Assembly: GCA_016784625.1 (NCBI GenBank)
Contig: JADHUF010000010.1
Span: 1 to 22,373 of the forward strand
DNA from: Candidatus Nitrosopumilus sp.
GTDB lineage: Archaea > Thermoproteota > Nitrososphaeria > Nitrososphaerales > Nitrosopumilaceae
Reading direction: 5' to 3'
Length of the DNA stretch: 22,373 bases
The position numbers were made by a program, and so were the translations under genes. A model generated the notes under the pieces. That model was not told the DNA's origin. It was given only the letters and a program-made list of their open reading frames with translations, and did no database searches. Of this stretch, positions 20,786 to 22,373 are shown in pieces. Each line of letters begins with the position of its first letter. Positions within the stretch are counted from its first letter, which is position 1.

Positions 20786-20816
20786 ATTTGCTTTAAATTA
20801 TCACCGATTATCTGTA

Positions 20817-22163
20817 ATGACAATGCAAGATGAGGCTTATCTCAAGTGTATTGATCCACAATGTGGTTTAGAATACCCAATTGCAAGTACGAATGTTCAA
20901 TGTGAAAAAGGACACATGTTAGATGTAAAGTACAAGAATAAACCATCTGAAGATCTCAAAGAAGTTTTTGCCAAAAGAGGTAGAATGGATGAAGATGTTA
21001 TTTTTAATGAAAGTGGAGTATGGAGATTTCGTGAATTATTGAATTTTTGCCAAATTGATACTTTCAACGTTGAGGAATGTTCAAAATATTTAGTATCATT
21101 AGATGGGGCTGAAGGTCGACAATCTAAACCATATCACATGTCAAAGGTTGCCGATTTTGTAGGTATTTCAAGTGATGGTTTTTGGCTACAGCCAGAAGGG
21201 TACAATCCAAGTGGTTCTTTCAAAGACAACGGCATGGCAACTGCAGTAACACATGCTAAACTAATCAATGCTAAAAAAATTGTTTGTGCATCTACTGGAA
21301 ATACATCTGCAGCAGCAGGAATGTTTGCAGCAAATGAAGGGATAGACTGCGATGTGTATATTCCAGCTGGGCAAATAGCTCCTGGAAAACTAAGTCAAGC
21401 ATATCAGTTCGGTGCACAAATAATTGAAGTAGATGGAAATTTTGATGATGCATTAAAACAATCATTAGATGATGCACAAAAATTTGGCGGATATACTGTA
21501 AATTCGATTAATCCATTTAGAATTGAAGGACAGAAAACAATTCCATTTAGAGCATTAGAATATTTGAAATGGAACGCTCCTGATTGGATTGTTTATCCTG
21601 GTGGAGCATTAGGAAATACTTCGAGTTGCGGAAAAGCATTAATGGAATTATATGAATGGGGGTGGATTAAAAAAATCCCAAGAATTGCAGTCATAAATTC
21701 TGAAGGTGCAAGTACATTATCTGATTTGTATAATGGTAAATTTGAAGGTGAAGAACTCAGATGGAATAAAGGTAATCCCAATACTGAACTAATTTCTAGA
21801 TATTATGATCATTTAGACAAAGAAGGAATACGACCAAAAACTAAAGCTACTGCAATACAAATTGGAAGACCTGCAAATATCTTGAAAGGCTTGCGTGCAT
21901 TAGAATTTACAAATGGGGTTGCAACTACAGTTGCAGATTCTGAGATGCTTGACGGAATGTCAGTTGTGGGTCTTAATGGTTTTGATTGTGAAATGGCATC
22001 AGGGGCCACAGTTGTAGGAATTAAGAAACTAATCAATGAAGATGTCATCAAAAAAGACGACGTAGTTGTAGGAATTCTTACTGGTAGACAAAAAGATGCA
22101 ATGCTTCCTGTAGATTATCATCGTAATCCTGAAAATAAATTTGCAATACCTCCAAAAAATTAG
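20817..22163 (+). CDS. thrC: Threonine synthase
   Basis: A 448-residue PLP enzyme that converts O-phosphohomoserine to threonine. The N-terminus carries a zinc ribbon (Cys11, Cys16, Cys29, His33), common in archaeal ThrC. The PLP lysine is Lys136 in GYNPSGSFKDNGM; ASTGNTSAAAG binds the phosphate-bearing substrate; PGGALGNTSSCGKALMELYE is the PLP phosphate loop. Usual SFKDRGM is SFKDNGM here, a mild change. ATGs at 20817 and 20823 are both possible; a start at 20823 fits the TATA spacing slightly better and drops two residues. Together with the threonine ammonia-lyase 10 kb away it gives both ends of threonine metabolism. A palindrome lies in its promoter. Confidence 0.92.
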   Translation: MTMQDEAYLKCIDPQCGLEYPIASTNVQCEKGHMLDVKYKNKPSEDLKEVFAKRGRMDEDVIFNESGVWRFRELLNFCQIDTFNVEECSKYLVSLDGAEGRQSKPYHMSKVADFVGISSDGFWLQPEGYNPSGSFKDNGMATAVTHAKLINAKKIVCASTGNTSAAAGMFAANEGIDCDVYIPAGQIAPGKLSQAYQFGAQIIEVDGNFDDALKQSLDDAQKFGGYTVNSINPFRIEGQKTIPFRALEYLKWNAPDWIVYPGGALGNTSSCGKALMELYEWGWIKKIPRIAVINSEGASTLSDLYNGKFEGEELRWNKGNPNTELISRYYDHLDKEGIRPKTKATAIQIGRPANILKGLRALEFTNGVATTVADSEMLDGMSVVGLNGFDCEMASGATVVGIKKLINEDVIKKDDVVVGILTGRQKDAMLPVDYHRNPENKFAIPPKN

Positions 22164-22178
22164 CCTCATTTTTAGGCT
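22162..22178 (+). terminator. Hairpin after thrC
   Basis: Arms agcct (22162-22166) and aggct (22174-22178) enclose a 7-nt loop that contains the T-run. It begins inside the thrC stop codon. It may help to end transcription or protect the mRNA 3' end; archaeal termination mostly relies on T-tracts, so this is tentative. Confidence 0.3.
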
Positions 22179-22314
22179 CAATTTAATCAAAAATAGTTCA
22201 ACATCTTAAGAGTTAAATCCCAGTTTTACGAATTAAGTATAACCAAAAGATGGTGCAAAAAAACTAAATGAATAATTTGTGTAGTCATTCTAAACTTTAT
22301 TTTTGGAGTAGATC

Positions 22315-22373
22315 ATGGTAGATTTATGGGTTGAAATTACAGCATTAGCTGTTCTAATTGGGTTATCTGGTTT
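22315..22373 (+). CDS. N-terminus of a membrane protein, cut by window end
   Basis: Only 19 residues are visible: MVDLWVEITALAVLIGLSGF. This hydrophobic first helix and the LSGF end resemble the start of DUF21/CNNM-type (CorC-like) transporters, which begin with such a helix followed by F-S-G. That is a weak inference from few residues. A Shine-Dalgarno-like ggag at 22305-22308 lies 6 nt before the ATG. The 151-bp gap before it (22164-22314) shows only the hairpin after thrC. Confidence 0.5.
   Translation, partial: MVDLWVEITALAVLIGLSG

Overview
The window looks like a chromosomal segment from a mesophilic thaumarchaeon (Nitrososphaerota), most likely a Nitrosopumilus-type ammonia oxidiser. 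The DNA is AT-rich with short intergenic gaps. Many starts have a TATA-like box centred about 22-32 nt upstream and no Shine-Dalgarno sequence, as expected for leaderless archaeal transcripts. The gene content is archaeal: a PduO-type cobalamin adenosyltransferase, a TIGR00300-type ornithine cyclodeaminase-like protein, stand-alone Lrp/AsnC ligand domains, a thiolase/DUF35 pair and an F420/luciferase-like oxidoreductase. The taxonomic call is inference from gene families and base composition, not from a marker gene.

Layout. 1-5435: the 3' part of a class I/II aminotransferase, a secreted repeat protein with a C-terminal SHOCT-like tail, the ornithine cyclodeaminase-like enzyme, small unknown proteins, an HD-domain nucleotidase, and cobalamin adenosyltransferase. 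5478-5551: tRNA-Phe(GAA) with an odd T-stem mismatch. 5768-9936: a lysine-rich protein, a tandem pair of Lrp/AsnC ligand-domain proteins followed by a VOC-fold protein, a possible roadblock-like protein, and a class III nucleotidyl cyclase preceded by a 40-residue zinc-ribbon protein, plus unknown proteins.

10119-14871: threonine ammonia-lyase, divergent purE and purK, a small membrane protein with two small co-directional genes, a sugar-nucleotide transferase, and a small minus-strand ORF. 14972-18415: a tight three-gene operon (luciferase-like oxidoreductase, SCPx-type thiolase, DUF35 protein), then a SAM methyltransferase and a coiled-coil protein on the opposite strand. 18589-22373: a Hjc-like nuclease, unknown acidic proteins, two convergent Cys-rich microproteins, threonine synthase, and the start of a membrane protein.

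Functional threads. Threonine synthase and threonine ammonia-lyase together link aspartate-family synthesis to 2-oxobutyrate and isoleucine. PurE and PurK form the AIR-to-CAIR step of purine synthesis but are transcribed divergently. At least five Cys-rich microproteins of 35-47 residues are encoded here. Several inverted or direct repeats sit beside promoters (HD gene, 47-residue Cys protein, ilvA, thrC). The most curious unit is the cyclase with its zinc-ribbon partner, which suggests cyclic-nucleotide signalling that is little described in this phylum. No mobile element, CRISPR array or rRNA was seen.
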